A DNA stretch of 12,501 nucleotides from Chloroflexota bacterium (GTDB lineage Bacteria > Chloroflexota > Dehalococcoidia > SAR202 > UBA11138). This document shows, in pieces, positions 6,473 to 12,501 of this stretch. Both the position numbers and the translations under genes were made by a program. Each line of letters starts with the position of its first letter. Within the stretch, counting starts at the first letter, position 1. The stretch is from positions 1 to 12,501 of the forward strand of contig JADFQF010000011.1 in NCBI GenBank assembly GCA_022561955.1, in the 5' to 3' direction. The notes under the pieces were generated by a model. The model had not been told where the DNA came from. It searched no databases and saw only the letters and a list, made by a program, of their open reading frames with translations.

Positions 6473-7384
6473 CTAGCTCGATTTCGCGCCGTCATCTTCC
6501 CTGATCGAACGTATCCGAAAACGCGCCCCGCTGATCAGGCTCTCGGCATCCTGTCCGTCCTCCGGGAAGCACGCCGCTCCGAACGTAGTCCTGAAATACC
6601 ACTCCGAATTGGCCTGAACACGTTCGCCCAGGGCCACCGCGTCCTCTTTCGCCCTGTCGGGGAGAATGAGCCCAAACTCCATACGGTTGGTATATCCAAT
6701 GAACGCGCCGGGAGGCGCATTCAGGATCAGGGCCTCTGCGAGCGTCTTATTCAGCTCGCCGATTCCCTCCTCACCGTCCATCTCGATGTGTCGCTCCATA
6801 TCGTCGATATCGACCATAAGGAGGCAGAACGTACTGTCGCTGGTCCGCGAGCGGCCGACCTCCTTCCTGAGGAGGCGAAAGAACTGCGGATAGGTCCAGA
6901 CCTCATCGTCCAGGCCCTCTAGCTCCCGATTCCCACCTGTGGCCGGCCCAGACATCCCCCCTGAGCCAAATTTCTGCATCGCCAGCAGCTTGGTGACCGT
7001 GATATGGACCCTGTCCATCTCGAAGGGCTTCGTGATGAACTCGGACGCTCCGATCCTGATGAGCTTCTCGGCGGTCTCTGGGGAGGGATAGCCGGTAATG
7101 ATGACTACCGGGTAGTTTGGATCGACGCTCTTGGCCGCTTTCAGGACGTCTACACCCGTCTTTTTCGGCATCGAAAGATCAGAGATTACGATGTCGAACC
7201 GCTCCTCTTGCAGGCGCTCGATTCCGTCCTGTCCATCCACCGCGGTAACGACTTCGTGACCGAACATCGTAAGCATTTCGTCCAGCAGCTTGCGCATGGG
7301 CTCTTCATCATCCACGACAAGAATGCGGCCGGTGAGCTTCGAGTCGGTGCTATGCGAGCCGCCGACCCGTTCCCTTGATACCAT
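6473..7384 (-). CDS. Response regulator: receiver domain plus degenerate GGDEF-fold domain (first of tandem pair)
   Basis: The product is 303 residues and colinear with the downstream paralogue. The receiver domain (19-137) has VVDDEE (23-28), phospho-acceptor Asp69 in VISDLSMPKKTGVDV, Thr97 and Lys119 (TKPF), at the same positions as in the paralogue. A Gly-rich linker (140-152) leads to the C-terminal domain. There CLLMVDIDDMERHIEMDG (187-204) and FGAACFPEDGQDAESLISGA are recognisable GGDEF-family strands, but the signature is replaced by YTNRMEF (231-237), so it is not expected to make c-di-GMP. A phosphorylation-controlled regulator acting by protein interaction is the simplest reading. 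The start is supported by GAGGAG 8 nt upstream. It is probably co-transcribed with the second regulator. The region upstream contains a large hairpin. Confidence 0.85.
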   Translation of the reverse strand: MVSRERVGGSHSTDSKLTGRILVVDDEEPMRKLLDEMLTMFGHEVVTAVDGQDGIERLQEERFDIVISDLSMPKKTGVDVLKAAKSVDPNYPVVIITGYPSPETAEKLIRIGASEFITKPFEMDRVHITVTKLLAMQKFGSGGMSGPATGGNRELEGLDDEVWTYPQFFRLLRKEVGRSRTSDSTFCLLMVDIDDMERHIEMDGEEGIGELNKTLAEALILNAPPGAFIGYTNRMEFGLILPDRAKEDAVALGERVQANSEWYFRTTFGAACFPEDGQDAESLISGARFRIRSIREDDGAKSS

Positions 7385-7392
7385 GACGGATA

Positions 7393-7398
7393 CTCCTC
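7393..7398 (-). promoter_or_regulatory. Ribosome binding site of the first regulator gene
   Basis: GAGGAG on the minus strand, 8 nt before the ATG ending at 7384. Confidence 0.65.
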
Positions 7399-7478
7399 AG
7401 CCCCTCGCCCTGGACACGTGATTGCCCGGTGATCCCATGGTTACGAGTATTTCGGAAGATTACTTTGCCATCGATTCT

Positions 7479-7528
7479 TAGCATCGTAAACAGAGTAGCT
7501 GAAGCTACTTCTGGTGCTAAACCGATGC
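7479..7528 (-). promoter_or_regulatory. Structured leader candidate with alternative outer stems
   Basis: The core CAGAGTAGCT (7491-7500) pairs with AGCTACTTCTG (7503-7513), leaving one bulged base. Around it, TTAGCA (7479-7484) can pair with TGCTAA (7515-7520), or GCATCG (7481-7486) with CGATGC (7523-7528); the two outer stems share bases and exclude each other. It lies about 95 nt before the first regulator's start codon, in its probable 5' leader. It could be an operator, an RNA switch or a processing site; the sequence does not say which. Confidence 0.4.
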
Positions 7529-7806
7529 CTATCCGATGAATTTATGTAATATAACGTAAACTTCGCGGGGCCTTCTGACACCACTTTTAGACGAGATAAT
7601 CGGGCCAATCTGAGCCGCCGATATCTGGATTCGTCGCGGGCGGAAGCGGTAGACAGAGAGGCCGCACAAGAAAAACAAGAGCGGAACCGACGTGAAGTTT
7701 TCCCCGCATGGGTAGGCATCTGCCTTCACATTCGATCGCAACCGGCCTTGCCGACGATGCAGGGGTATCCGAGCAGGCGTGACGCAGCCGCTCAGGCGTG
7801 TGTAGA

Positions 7807-7841
7807 CCGCCCCTCCACGAATCGGATATTCGACGGGGCGG
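7807..7841 (-). terminator. Hairpin immediately after ltaE, probable terminator
   Basis: CCGCCCC (7807-7813) pairs with GGGGCGG (7835-7841), and an inner CGAAT/ATTCG stem closes a 5-nt loop. It starts 2 nt after the ltaE stop on the minus strand. No T-run follows, so the termination type is uncertain. Confidence 0.55.
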
Positions 7842-7843
7842 GC

Positions 7844-8884
7844 TCAGGAGGCCGCGTATTCCCTCATCACGGAGTCCATGACATCCAGGGTGTAGTCTAT
7901 GTCTCCGGAGGTGATGCCGTAGTGCGTGACGAAGCGCCACCTCCTCATCGGTGAGCCACCCTTGATCCCCCGCTCGTTGATCTTTCTGGCGAGCCCGGCG
8001 GGGTCTCCGTCGGTGATCTCGAAGAAGACGAGGTTTGTCGGCAGCTTATCGGGATCGATGGAGATTCCGGGTATCTGGGCGAGGCCGTTGGCCAGCTTCC
8101 TCGCGTTGGCGTGGTCCTCCGCGAGCCTGTCCACCATGGAGTTCAGGGCGACGATGCCCGCCGCGGCGATTATTCCGACCTGCCTCATGCTCCCCCCCAC
8201 CACCTTCCTCCAGCGCCGCGCCTCCTGAATAAACTCGTTGCCGCCGCAAATGATGGAGCCAATGGGACAGCTGAGGCCCTTGGACAGGCAGAAGGTCACG
8301 CTATCGGCGTCGGCCGCGAGCTCCGAGACGGGCGTCTCCAGCGCGACGGACGCGTTGAATATGCGGGCGCCGTCGAGGTGCAGGGGAATCTCGTGGCGAC
8401 GAGCGATGTCCGCGATCGCCTTCGTGTCCTCCACCGTCAGGACCGCTCCCCCGGCGGCGTTGTGGGTGTTCTCCAGCCCGATCATGGCCGTCCTGGTGAA
8501 GTGGACGTTGGCAGGCTTGATGGCGGCCTCGACCTCGTCTGGGTCCAGGAACCCGCGGTCGTCGTTCCGTATGGTGTTATAGGCGACGCCGCCCAATGCC
8601 GACGCCCCTCCCGCCTCGCTGCGAAATATGTGGGACCTGTCGCCGATTATGATCTCGTCTCCGCGCTGGGCGTGCGCCAGGATGGACACGAGGTTTCCCA
8701 TGGTCCCGCTGGCCACGAACACCGCAGCCTCTTTGCCCAGGCGCTCGGCGGCCATGGCCTCCAGGCGATTCAGCGTCGGATCGTCGCCGAACACATCGTC
8801 CCCGACCTCGGCAGCCGCCATGGCCTCACGCATCTCTGGCGTCGGGTGGGTCACGGTGTCGCTTCGCAGGTCCACTTCTCGCAT
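7844..8884 (-). CDS. ltaE: Low-specificity L-threonine aldolase (PLP enzyme)
   Basis: This 346-residue fold-type I PLP enzyme cleaves L-threonine or L-allo-threonine to glycine and acetaldehyde in the cytoplasm. It starts with the family N-terminus VDLRSDTVTHPTPEMREAM and has DVFGDDPTLNRLE (30-42). VASGTMGN (57-64) is the phosphate-binding region, and His85 in DRSHIF is the likely ring-stacking residue. ENTHN (138-142) and HLDGAR (169-174) follow, with Asp171 contacting the pyridine nitrogen. SVTFCLSKGLSCPIGS carries the Schiff-base Lys202. The C-terminus GGSPMRRWRFVTHYGIT (about 315-331) includes the substrate-carboxylate Arg region. Length is normal. AGGAGGG 7 nt before the ATG supports the start. 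The gene is divergent from the alpha/beta hydrolase pair, with 99 nt between start codons. Confidence 0.93.
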   Translation of the reverse strand: MREVDLRSDTVTHPTPEMREAMAAAEVGDDVFGDDPTLNRLEAMAAERLGKEAAVFVASGTMGNLVSILAHAQRGDEIIIGDRSHIFRSEAGGASALGGVAYNTIRNDDRGFLDPDEVEAAIKPANVHFTRTAMIGLENTHNAAGGAVLTVEDTKAIADIARRHEIPLHLDGARIFNASVALETPVSELAADADSVTFCLSKGLSCPIGSIICGGNEFIQEARRWRKVVGGSMRQVGIIAAAGIVALNSMVDRLAEDHANARKLANGLAQIPGISIDPDKLPTNLVFFEITDGDPAGLARKINERGIKGGSPMRRWRFVTHYGITSGDIDYTLDVMDSVMREYAAS

Positions 8885-8983
8885 TGACGGTCCCTCCTAT
8901 ATTCGGCCCATTTCTGGAACGAGAACAATTCTAGCAACACCGCTTGTCAAAAGCTATACCGTCGCCTAAACTTGGTGAAGCCC
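8885..8983. promoter_or_regulatory. Divergent promoter region between ltaE and the hydrolase pair
   Basis: The ltaE ribosome binding site AGGAGGG (minus strand) is at 8892-8898. A perfect TTGACA on the minus strand (8946-8951) is a possible ltaE -35 box, though the nearest good -10 (TAGAAT) is only 11 nt away. On the plus strand, TTGTCA (8944-8949) with TAAACT (8967-8972, 17-nt spacer) would start transcription almost at the hydrolase ATG, giving a very short leader. The overlapping hexamers suggest shared control but are only matches. Confidence 0.3.
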
Positions 8984-9631
8984 ATGCTAATCAGCCACAA
9001 GGACATCTCCTTCAAGAGCGGCCCGCTGACCCTCGAGGGGGTCTTGCATCTTCCCAAGGGAGGGGGACCGTTTCCGGGCGTCGCCGTATGCCATCCACAC
9101 CCTCGCTTCGGCGGAGACATGACAAACGGCCTCGTCGTTACCATGTGCCGTATGCTCTGCGACGCGGGAATCGGCGCGCTGAGGTTCAATTTCCGCGGCG
9201 TGGGTAGGAGCGAGGGCGAACACGACCGAGGCATCGGAGAGGTCACCGACGCCAAGGAAGCGATGGGCTATCTGTCGCTGCACGATGATATCGACGCCAG
9301 CAGGATCGGCATCGCCGGCTACTCCTTCGGCGCATCCGCAGCCCTGGAGGCCGCGGCGGGCAACGAGCAGGCCCAGGCAATCGCGTCCATCGCATGTCCA
9401 TTGCGGCCCTTCACGAGCGTAGGCGTCCTCGAGATGCTTCAGCCCAAGCTCCTGGTGCTGGGCGAGTCCGACCACGACTTTCCCAAGGACCAGTTCAGGT
9501 TCCTGGCACAGCGGTTTTCCGACCCCAAGCAGGTGGAGCTGATCGCGGGCGCCGACCACTTCTTCGCGGGCCACGCATCGGTCATCGGCGAGCTCGTGAC
9601 GGCGTTCTTCACCGGGTCCCTCTCCAGCTAG
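8984..9631 (+). CDS. Small alpha/beta hydrolase, COG2945-like (first of tandem pair)
   Basis: This 215-residue cytoplasmic serine hydrolase has no lid insertion visible. Motifs in order: CHPHPRFGGDM (36-46), the oxyanion-hole region; LRFNFRGVGRSEGE (66-79); nucleophile elbow GYSFG (112-116) with Ser114; an acid candidate Asp163 or Asp165 in GESDHDFP; and His192 in GADHFF. This layout fits the COG2945 group of alpha/beta hydrolases, whose substrates are mostly unknown (esters or peptides). I place the start at the ATG at 8984. A TTG at 8972 or GTG at 8975 would add three or four residues, but GGTGA at 8974-8978 serves as ribosome binding site for the ATG. The next gene is a paralogue 88 nt downstream. 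Confidence 0.85.
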   Translation: MLISHKDISFKSGPLTLEGVLHLPKGGGPFPGVAVCHPHPRFGGDMTNGLVVTMCRMLCDAGIGALRFNFRGVGRSEGEHDRGIGEVTDAKEAMGYLSLHDDIDASRIGIAGYSFGASAALEAAAGNEQAQAIASIACPLRPFTSVGVLEMLQPKLLVLGESDHDFPKDQFRFLAQRFSDPKQVELIAGADHFFAGHASVIGELVTAFFTGSLSS

Positions 9632-9644
9632 GCCAGGGAGGTAA

Positions 9645-9719
9645 ATGGTCATTTCAACGATGGTATTCAGGCGATATGACGATTCGGCCGCAAGTCGCAC
9701 TGAATCGACGAAAAGGTAA
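9645..9719 (+). CDS. Possible 24-codon upstream ORF in the same frame as the second hydrolase
   Basis: An ATG at 9645, preceded by GGGAGG (9636-9641), opens a 24-codon frame, MVISTMVFRRYDDSAASRTE then STKR. It ends at TAA (9717-9719), and the very next codon is the ATG of the second hydrolase in the same frame. AGGTAAATG occurs at both starts (9639-9647 and 9714-9722). The spacing from GGAGG to ATG is only 3 nt, shorter than usual. It could be a leader peptide that feeds ribosomes to the next start, an N-terminal extension broken by one stop, or chance. The peptide has no recognised motif. Confidence 0.3.
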   Translation: MVISTMVFRRYDDSAASRTESTKR

Positions 9720-10364
9720 ATGAGACAGTCTGCGATCGACTTCCAGAGCAAGAGGATCTCGCTGGACGGCGTACTCACGACGCCCCGGGAGCATCCTCCA
9801 CCCTACCCCGCGGTCGTCGTGTGCCACGCCCACCCGACGCTGGGCGGCAACATGGACAGCCCCCTGGTCACGGCCATCTGTCGCGCGGCCGACGCAATGG
9901 GCTTCGCGACCCTGAGATTCAACTTTCGAGGCGTCGGGAACAGCCAGGGCGAGTTCACTAACGGCGACAGGGAGCATGAAGACGTGAAGGCGGCCCTCAA
10001 CGTCATGAAGAGATGGCCCGACGTGGACGGCAAGAGGCTGGCGCTGGTGGCGCACTCCTTTAGCGCGGGCGTCGCACTGAAGGGCCTGAAGCAGACCAAG
10101 GCCGCCGGAAGCCTGGTGCTCATAGCGCCTCCCATCTCCTCACTTCAGGGCTCACGGGCAAGGAGAGATAAACGACCGAAGCTGTTCATCGTGGGCCAAA
10201 ACGACAAGATTTCGCCCACGGCCGAGTTACAGCGCATCCTCGACGAGATGGCGGACCCGGTGAACTTCGCCGAGATCCCGGGCGCCGATCACGGTCTGAT
10301 AGGCCACGAAGGCCGGGTAGCCGACAGGGTGGCTGAATTTCTAGCCGAATCCCTAAATCAATAG
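9720..10364 (+). CDS. Small alpha/beta hydrolase, COG2945-like (second of tandem pair)
   Basis: The 214-residue product is a clear paralogue of the preceding hydrolase over its whole length. It has CHAHPTLGGNM (35-45), LRFNFRGVGNSQGE (65-78), an elbow AHSFS (111-115) with Ser113 as likely nucleophile, Asp162 in GQNDKISP and His191 in GADHGLIGH. The elbow lacks the usual Gly-x-Ser-x-Gly glycines (Ala and Ser instead), but both are small and may be tolerated. The ATG at 9720 aligns with the paralogue's N-terminus. An in-frame TAA directly precedes it, and the ribosome binding site AAAGG is only 3 nt away, so reinitiation from the upstream small ORF is possible. The substrate is unknown. Confidence 0.85.
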   Translation: MRQSAIDFQSKRISLDGVLTTPREHPPPYPAVVVCHAHPTLGGNMDSPLVTAICRAADAMGFATLRFNFRGVGNSQGEFTNGDREHEDVKAALNVMKRWPDVDGKRLALVAHSFSAGVALKGLKQTKAAGSLVLIAPPISSLQGSRARRDKRPKLFIVGQNDKISPTAELQRILDEMADPVNFAEIPGADHGLIGHEGRVADRVAEFLAESLNQ

Positions 10365-10423
10365 AGCTAGTTCTGTGGAGCTGGTAATTAAGGGGCGTAT
10401 GTAACTTCATCGCCTGACCGGCC

Positions 10424-10428
10424 GGGAG
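10424..10428 (+). promoter_or_regulatory. Ribosome binding site of fumC
   Basis: GGGAG lies 6 nt before the ATG at 10435, followed by an A-rich spacer. It lies in the 70-nt gap after the second hydrolase. Confidence 0.6.
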
Positions 10429-10434
10429 CAAAAA

Positions 10435-11772
10435 ATGTCACAGGAACAGAAATATCGGACAGAGCGGGACTCCATGGGGGAGTTTCAGGTGCCGGCGGAT
10501 GCCTACTACGGCGCCAACACTATGCGCGCCGTCATCAACTTTCCCATCAGCGATCTTCGCTTTCCGAGGTCGTTCATAAGGGCGCTGGGGCAGATCAAAC
10601 AGGCGGCGGCCGAGGTCAACTTGGAGCTCGGTCTGCTGGACGCGGAGCCGGCGTCCGCCATCGCCGCGGCGTCTCAGGAGGTGATCGACGGCGGCCTGGA
10701 CGACCAGTTCGTCGTGGACATCTTTCAGACCGGCTCGGGGACGTCGACGAACATGAACGTCAACGAGGTCATCTCCAACAGGGCCATCGAGATTCTCGGC
10801 GGGGAGCTGGGCTCTCGCACGCCGGTGCACCCAAACGACCACGTGAACATCGGCCAGTCGTCCAACGACGTGATCCCCACGGCGATCCATGTCTCCGCCC
10901 TCAAGGGCATCCACGACGACCTCATACCGGCCCTGAAGCAGCTAATGGCGGGCCTCAATGCGAAGGCTAAGGAGTTCATGCCGGTGGTGAAGACGGGACG
11001 CACCCACCTTCAGGACGCGACTCCCGTGAGGCTCGGGCAGGAGTTCGAGGGGCACGCCGGACAGATCGAGCGCGGCATACAGAGGCTCCGGCACGCCGAG
11101 TCGGAGCTGGCCGAGGTGGCCCTCGGCGGCACGGCGGTCGGGACCGGCGTCAACACCCACCCCGAGTTCGCGGGCCGCGTCTGCGAAAAGCTATCGAAGA
11201 TGCTCGGAGTGAAGGTCTACGAGACGAAGAACCACTTCCAGGCCCAGAGCACCCTGGACAACGTCGTGGAGGTCAGCGGCGCCCTCAAGACTGTCGCCGT
11301 CAGCCTCATGAAGATTTCCAACGACATTCGTTGGTTGGGCTCCGGTCCCAGGGGCGGAATCGGCGAGATAGAGCTGCCGGAGGTCCAGCCGGGAAGCTCG
11401 ATAATGCCCGGAAAGGTTAACCCGGTGATTCCGGAGTCCGTCTGCCAGGTGGCGGCTCAGGTGATCGGCAACGACGCCACGATCGCGATCGCGCTGGCCG
11501 CCCAGCTGGCCGGCTCCGTCGACGGCGAGGCCATTCGCGACGCGCTGGTGCTGGTTGCATCGCCCGGCGGGATGGTGGTCATCCCCGGCGCTGAGAGCGT
11601 CGCCGCCGGTCTCGAGGCCACCGCCAACGGCGACGAAGTCAACTACGAGGGCGCGGCGACGACGCTGGACTGGAACGCCGCCGGTGACGTGACCACCGGA
11701 TTCGTCGGCATCTGGCAGTACCAGGACGGCACGATCGTCGAACTGGAACAGATCGCCTTCTCGCTCGAATAG
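10435..11772 (+). CDS. fumC: Class II fumarase with its C-terminal third replaced by a LivK-like tail (chimeric ORF)
   Basis: Residues 1 to about 348 are class II fumarase, the homotetrameric TCA-cycle enzyme that interconverts fumarate and malate. Visible motifs are TERDSMGEFQVPADAYYGA, QTGSGTSTNMNVNEV (98-112), NIGQSSNDV (138-146), KTGRTHLQDATP (186-197) with catalytic His191, and the signature GSSIMPGKVNP (320-330) containing the catalytic Ser. After QVIGNDATIAI the sequence should continue as GG-SGNFELNV and helices for about 115 residues. Instead it continues as LAAQLAGSVDGEAIRDALVL and on to an unrelated C-terminus, VNYEGAATTLDW and IWQYQDGTIV, which is the end of a branched-chain amino-acid binding protein. 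The total, 445 residues, hides the switch. As written the protein lacks much of domain 2 and domain 3 and should not fold as fumarase. A chimeric assembly is the most likely cause. Confidence 0.85.
   Translation: MSQEQKYRTERDSMGEFQVPADAYYGANTMRAVINFPISDLRFPRSFIRALGQIKQAAAEVNLELGLLDAEPASAIAAASQEVIDGGLDDQFVVDIFQTGSGTSTNMNVNEVISNRAIEILGGELGSRTPVHPNDHVNIGQSSNDVIPTAIHVSALKGIHDDLIPALKQLMAGLNAKAKEFMPVVKTGRTHLQDATPVRLGQEFEGHAGQIERGIQRLRHAESELAEVALGGTAVGTGVNTHPEFAGRVCEKLSKMLGVKVYETKNHFQAQSTLDNVVEVSGALKTVAVSLMKISNDIRWLGSGPRGGIGEIELPEVQPGSSIMPGKVNPVIPESVCQVAAQVIGNDATIAIALAAQLAGSVDGEAIRDALVLVASPGGMVVIPGAESVAAGLEATANGDEVNYEGAATTLDWNAAGDVTTGFVGIWQYQDGTIVELEQIAFSLE
11477..11772 (+). pseudogene. C-terminal fragment of a branched-chain amino-acid substrate-binding protein (LivK type)
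   Basis: From about 11477-11500 the frame encodes the last 95 or so residues of a periplasmic-binding-fold LivK-type protein: LAAQLAGSVDGEAIRDAL, ASPGGMVVIPG, ATANGDEVNYEGAATTLDWN, GDVTTGFVGIWQYQDGTIV. In these families this stretch precedes the C-terminus, so the 3' end is complete and the 5' part is missing, replaced by fumC. The protein would bind amino acids or amides outside the membrane and deliver them to an ABC importer. The LivM-like permease on the opposite strand just downstream supports the identification. Confidence 0.75.
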
Positions 11773-11792
11773 GCCGTCGCGTCAGCTGATCG

Positions 11793-11824
11793 GAAGAGGG
11801 GCGGCCGCGAGGCCGCCCCTCTTC
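11793..11824. terminator. Perfect 14-bp hairpin with GCGA loop, bidirectional terminator candidate
   Basis: GAAGAGGGGCGGCC (11793-11806) and its exact complement (11811-11824) enclose GCGA, a GNRA-type tetraloop. It lies 20 nt after the plus-strand stop and 7 nt beyond the end of the convergent permease gene, so it can serve both. No long T-run follows, only the stem's own CTTC end. Confidence 0.75.
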
Positions 11825-11831
11825 GTGCGCG

Positions 11832-12501
11832 TTAGTCGGAGGCGCCGGCGACCGGCGCCGCTGAGCGGGTGAATCGACGCCAGAACCGCCCCCGACCCGG
11901 TCCATCGCGCGGCGGCGCATCGACAAAGCGGCTGACGCGTCGCTCCTCCGCCAGCAGGCCCTGCGGGCGCAGCAGCAGGAAGACGACGATCAGCAGGCCG
12001 ATGGCGAACTGGCGCAACATGAAGACGCGGTTGCCGAGAAAGTCCGGCAGGTCTTCCTGGATCAGCGGCGTGCCGAACCAGAAGAAGCCGACGACCAGCG
12101 CGCCCAGCACCGCGCCGCGGTTGTTGCCGCTGCCGCCGACCATCAGCATCGTCCAGACGAGGAAGGTGCCGAACAGGTCGCTGAACGAGTCTGGTGCGAT
12201 GGTGCCCACGCGATGCGCCCAGATCGCGCCGGCCAGGCCCATGATCATGCCGCCCAGCACGAAGCTCTGCATGCGGAAACGGACCGTGTCCTTGCCGGCG
12301 GCCTTCGCGGTGTCCTCGTTCTCGCGGATCGCCCGCAGGACGCGGCCCCACGGCGAAGCGGTGGCGCGCCAGACGACCACGTAGACCAGCGCCAGCATCG
12401 TCAGGGTGACGGCCAGCAGCACCCACTGATAGTCGCCGCCGCTCACCAGCCCCTCCAGGAAGCGCGGGATGCCGTTGAGCCCGCGGCCGCGGTTGACCAG
12501 C
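11832..12501 (-). CDS. livM: Branched-chain amino-acid ABC transporter permease, LivM type, N-terminus outside window
   Basis: The minus-strand frame is open to the window edge; 222 C-terminal residues are visible of an expected 300-400. LivM is an inner-membrane permease subunit of the high-affinity leucine/isoleucine/valine importer, working with LivH, LivG, LivF and a binding protein. LVNRGRGLNGIP at the visible start is typical of the periplasmic loop of LivM. Hydrophobic segments lie at about 26-46, 77-97, 112-121, 130-143 and 164-177. The cytoplasmic loop RAIRENEDTAKAAGKD (56-71) contacts the ATPases. GGSGNNRGAVLGA (122-134) and LLLRPQGLLAEE (175-186) are family signatures. A GTG at 12444-12446 could be mistaken for a start, but the frame and family similarity continue upstream. 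No AGG or AGA arginine codons are used in about two dozen arginines, unlike the genes left of 11.48 kb. Confidence 0.88.
   Translation of the reverse strand, partial: LVNRGRGLNGIPRFLEGLVSGGDYQWVLLAVTLTMLALVYVVVWRATASPWGRVLRAIRENEDTAKAAGKDTVRFRMQSFVLGGMIMGLAGAIWAHRVGTIAPDSFSDLFGTFLVWTMLMVGGSGNNRGAVLGALVVGFFWFGTPLIQEDLPDFLGNRVFMLRQFAIGLLIVVFLLLRPQGLLAEERRVSRFVDAPPRDGPGRGRFWRRFTRSAAPVAGASD

Larger units (their letters stand above)
7385..7843. other. Intergenic region between ltaE and the regulator pair
   Basis: 459 nt without a recognisable gene. The part 7441-7560 is AT-rich and probably holds the promoter of the regulator pair (minus strand), but I find no convincing -35/-10 pair. It contains the hairpin at 7479-7528. 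The part 7561-7800 is GC-rich; open frames there show no family features. The hairpin at 7807-7841 belongs to the ltaE 3' end. Confidence 0.55.

Noticed and set aside
8111..8887. A 258-codon plus-strand frame opposite ltaE
   Set aside because: It is antisense to a complete threonine aldolase in a GC-rich region where antisense frames stay open by chance. Its composition is low-complexity, rich in Gly, Arg and His.
8987..9778. A 263-codon minus-strand frame opposite the first hydrolase
   Set aside because: It is a shadow of the hydrolase gene. It has no family motif, and the plus-strand protein has a full catalytic triad.
11782..12426. A second minus-strand frame overlapping livM
   Set aside because: It is rich in Arg, Gly and Pro, without membrane segments, whereas the overlapping frame carries clear LivM motifs and continues to the window edge.

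Overview
The window is high-GC bacterial DNA with short intergenic gaps, clear Shine-Dalgarno sites and frequent AGG arginine codons. The gene content (GT4 glycosyltransferase, DUF5679 zinc-ribbon protein, collagen-like protein, low-specificity threonine aldolase, paired small alpha/beta hydrolases) would suit a Chloroflexota bacterium of the Dehalococcoidia/SAR202 type, probably from a metagenome. That placement is inference from gene flavour only. The right end, from about 11.48 kb, looks like DNA of another origin.

Left part (1-3735, all plus strand): the 3' portion of folE (GTP cyclohydrolase I), tightly followed by a CelD/BioF2-like acetyltransferase; a GT4 glycosyltransferase; a long non-coding stretch carrying a 128-bp MITE-like element with 19-bp terminal inverted repeats; and a small DUF5679 zinc-ribbon/membrane protein.

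Middle (3736-7843): a gap holding a decayed remnant of a response-regulator gene; a membrane-anchored collagen-like protein with a Cys-containing repeat domain; a nested hairpin between convergent genes; and, on the minus strand, two tandem paralogous response regulators (receiver domain plus a GGDEF-fold domain that has lost the GGDEF signature). A structured leader hairpin lies upstream of the first. The remnant at 3863-3957 matches the 3' end of the second regulator, so the family once had at least a third local copy.

Right part (7844-12501): ltaE on the minus strand, divergent from two tandem alpha/beta hydrolases on the plus strand. The second hydrolase is preceded by a 24-codon ORF in the same frame that ends directly at its start codon. 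Then comes class II fumarase, whose C-terminal third is replaced, in frame, by the C-terminus of a branched-chain amino-acid substrate-binding protein. A perfect 14-bp hairpin follows, then a convergent LivM-type permease running off the window. The fumarase/LivK join, with a shift in arginine codon use across it, points to a chimeric contig or a recombination junction near 11480-11500.

No rRNA, tRNA, CRISPR array or transposase gene was seen. The genes do not form one pathway; most are housekeeping or signalling genes in short units. The most notable items are the fumC-livK junction, the degenerate-GGDEF regulator family with its relic, the MITE-like element, and the in-frame stop/start before the second hydrolase.
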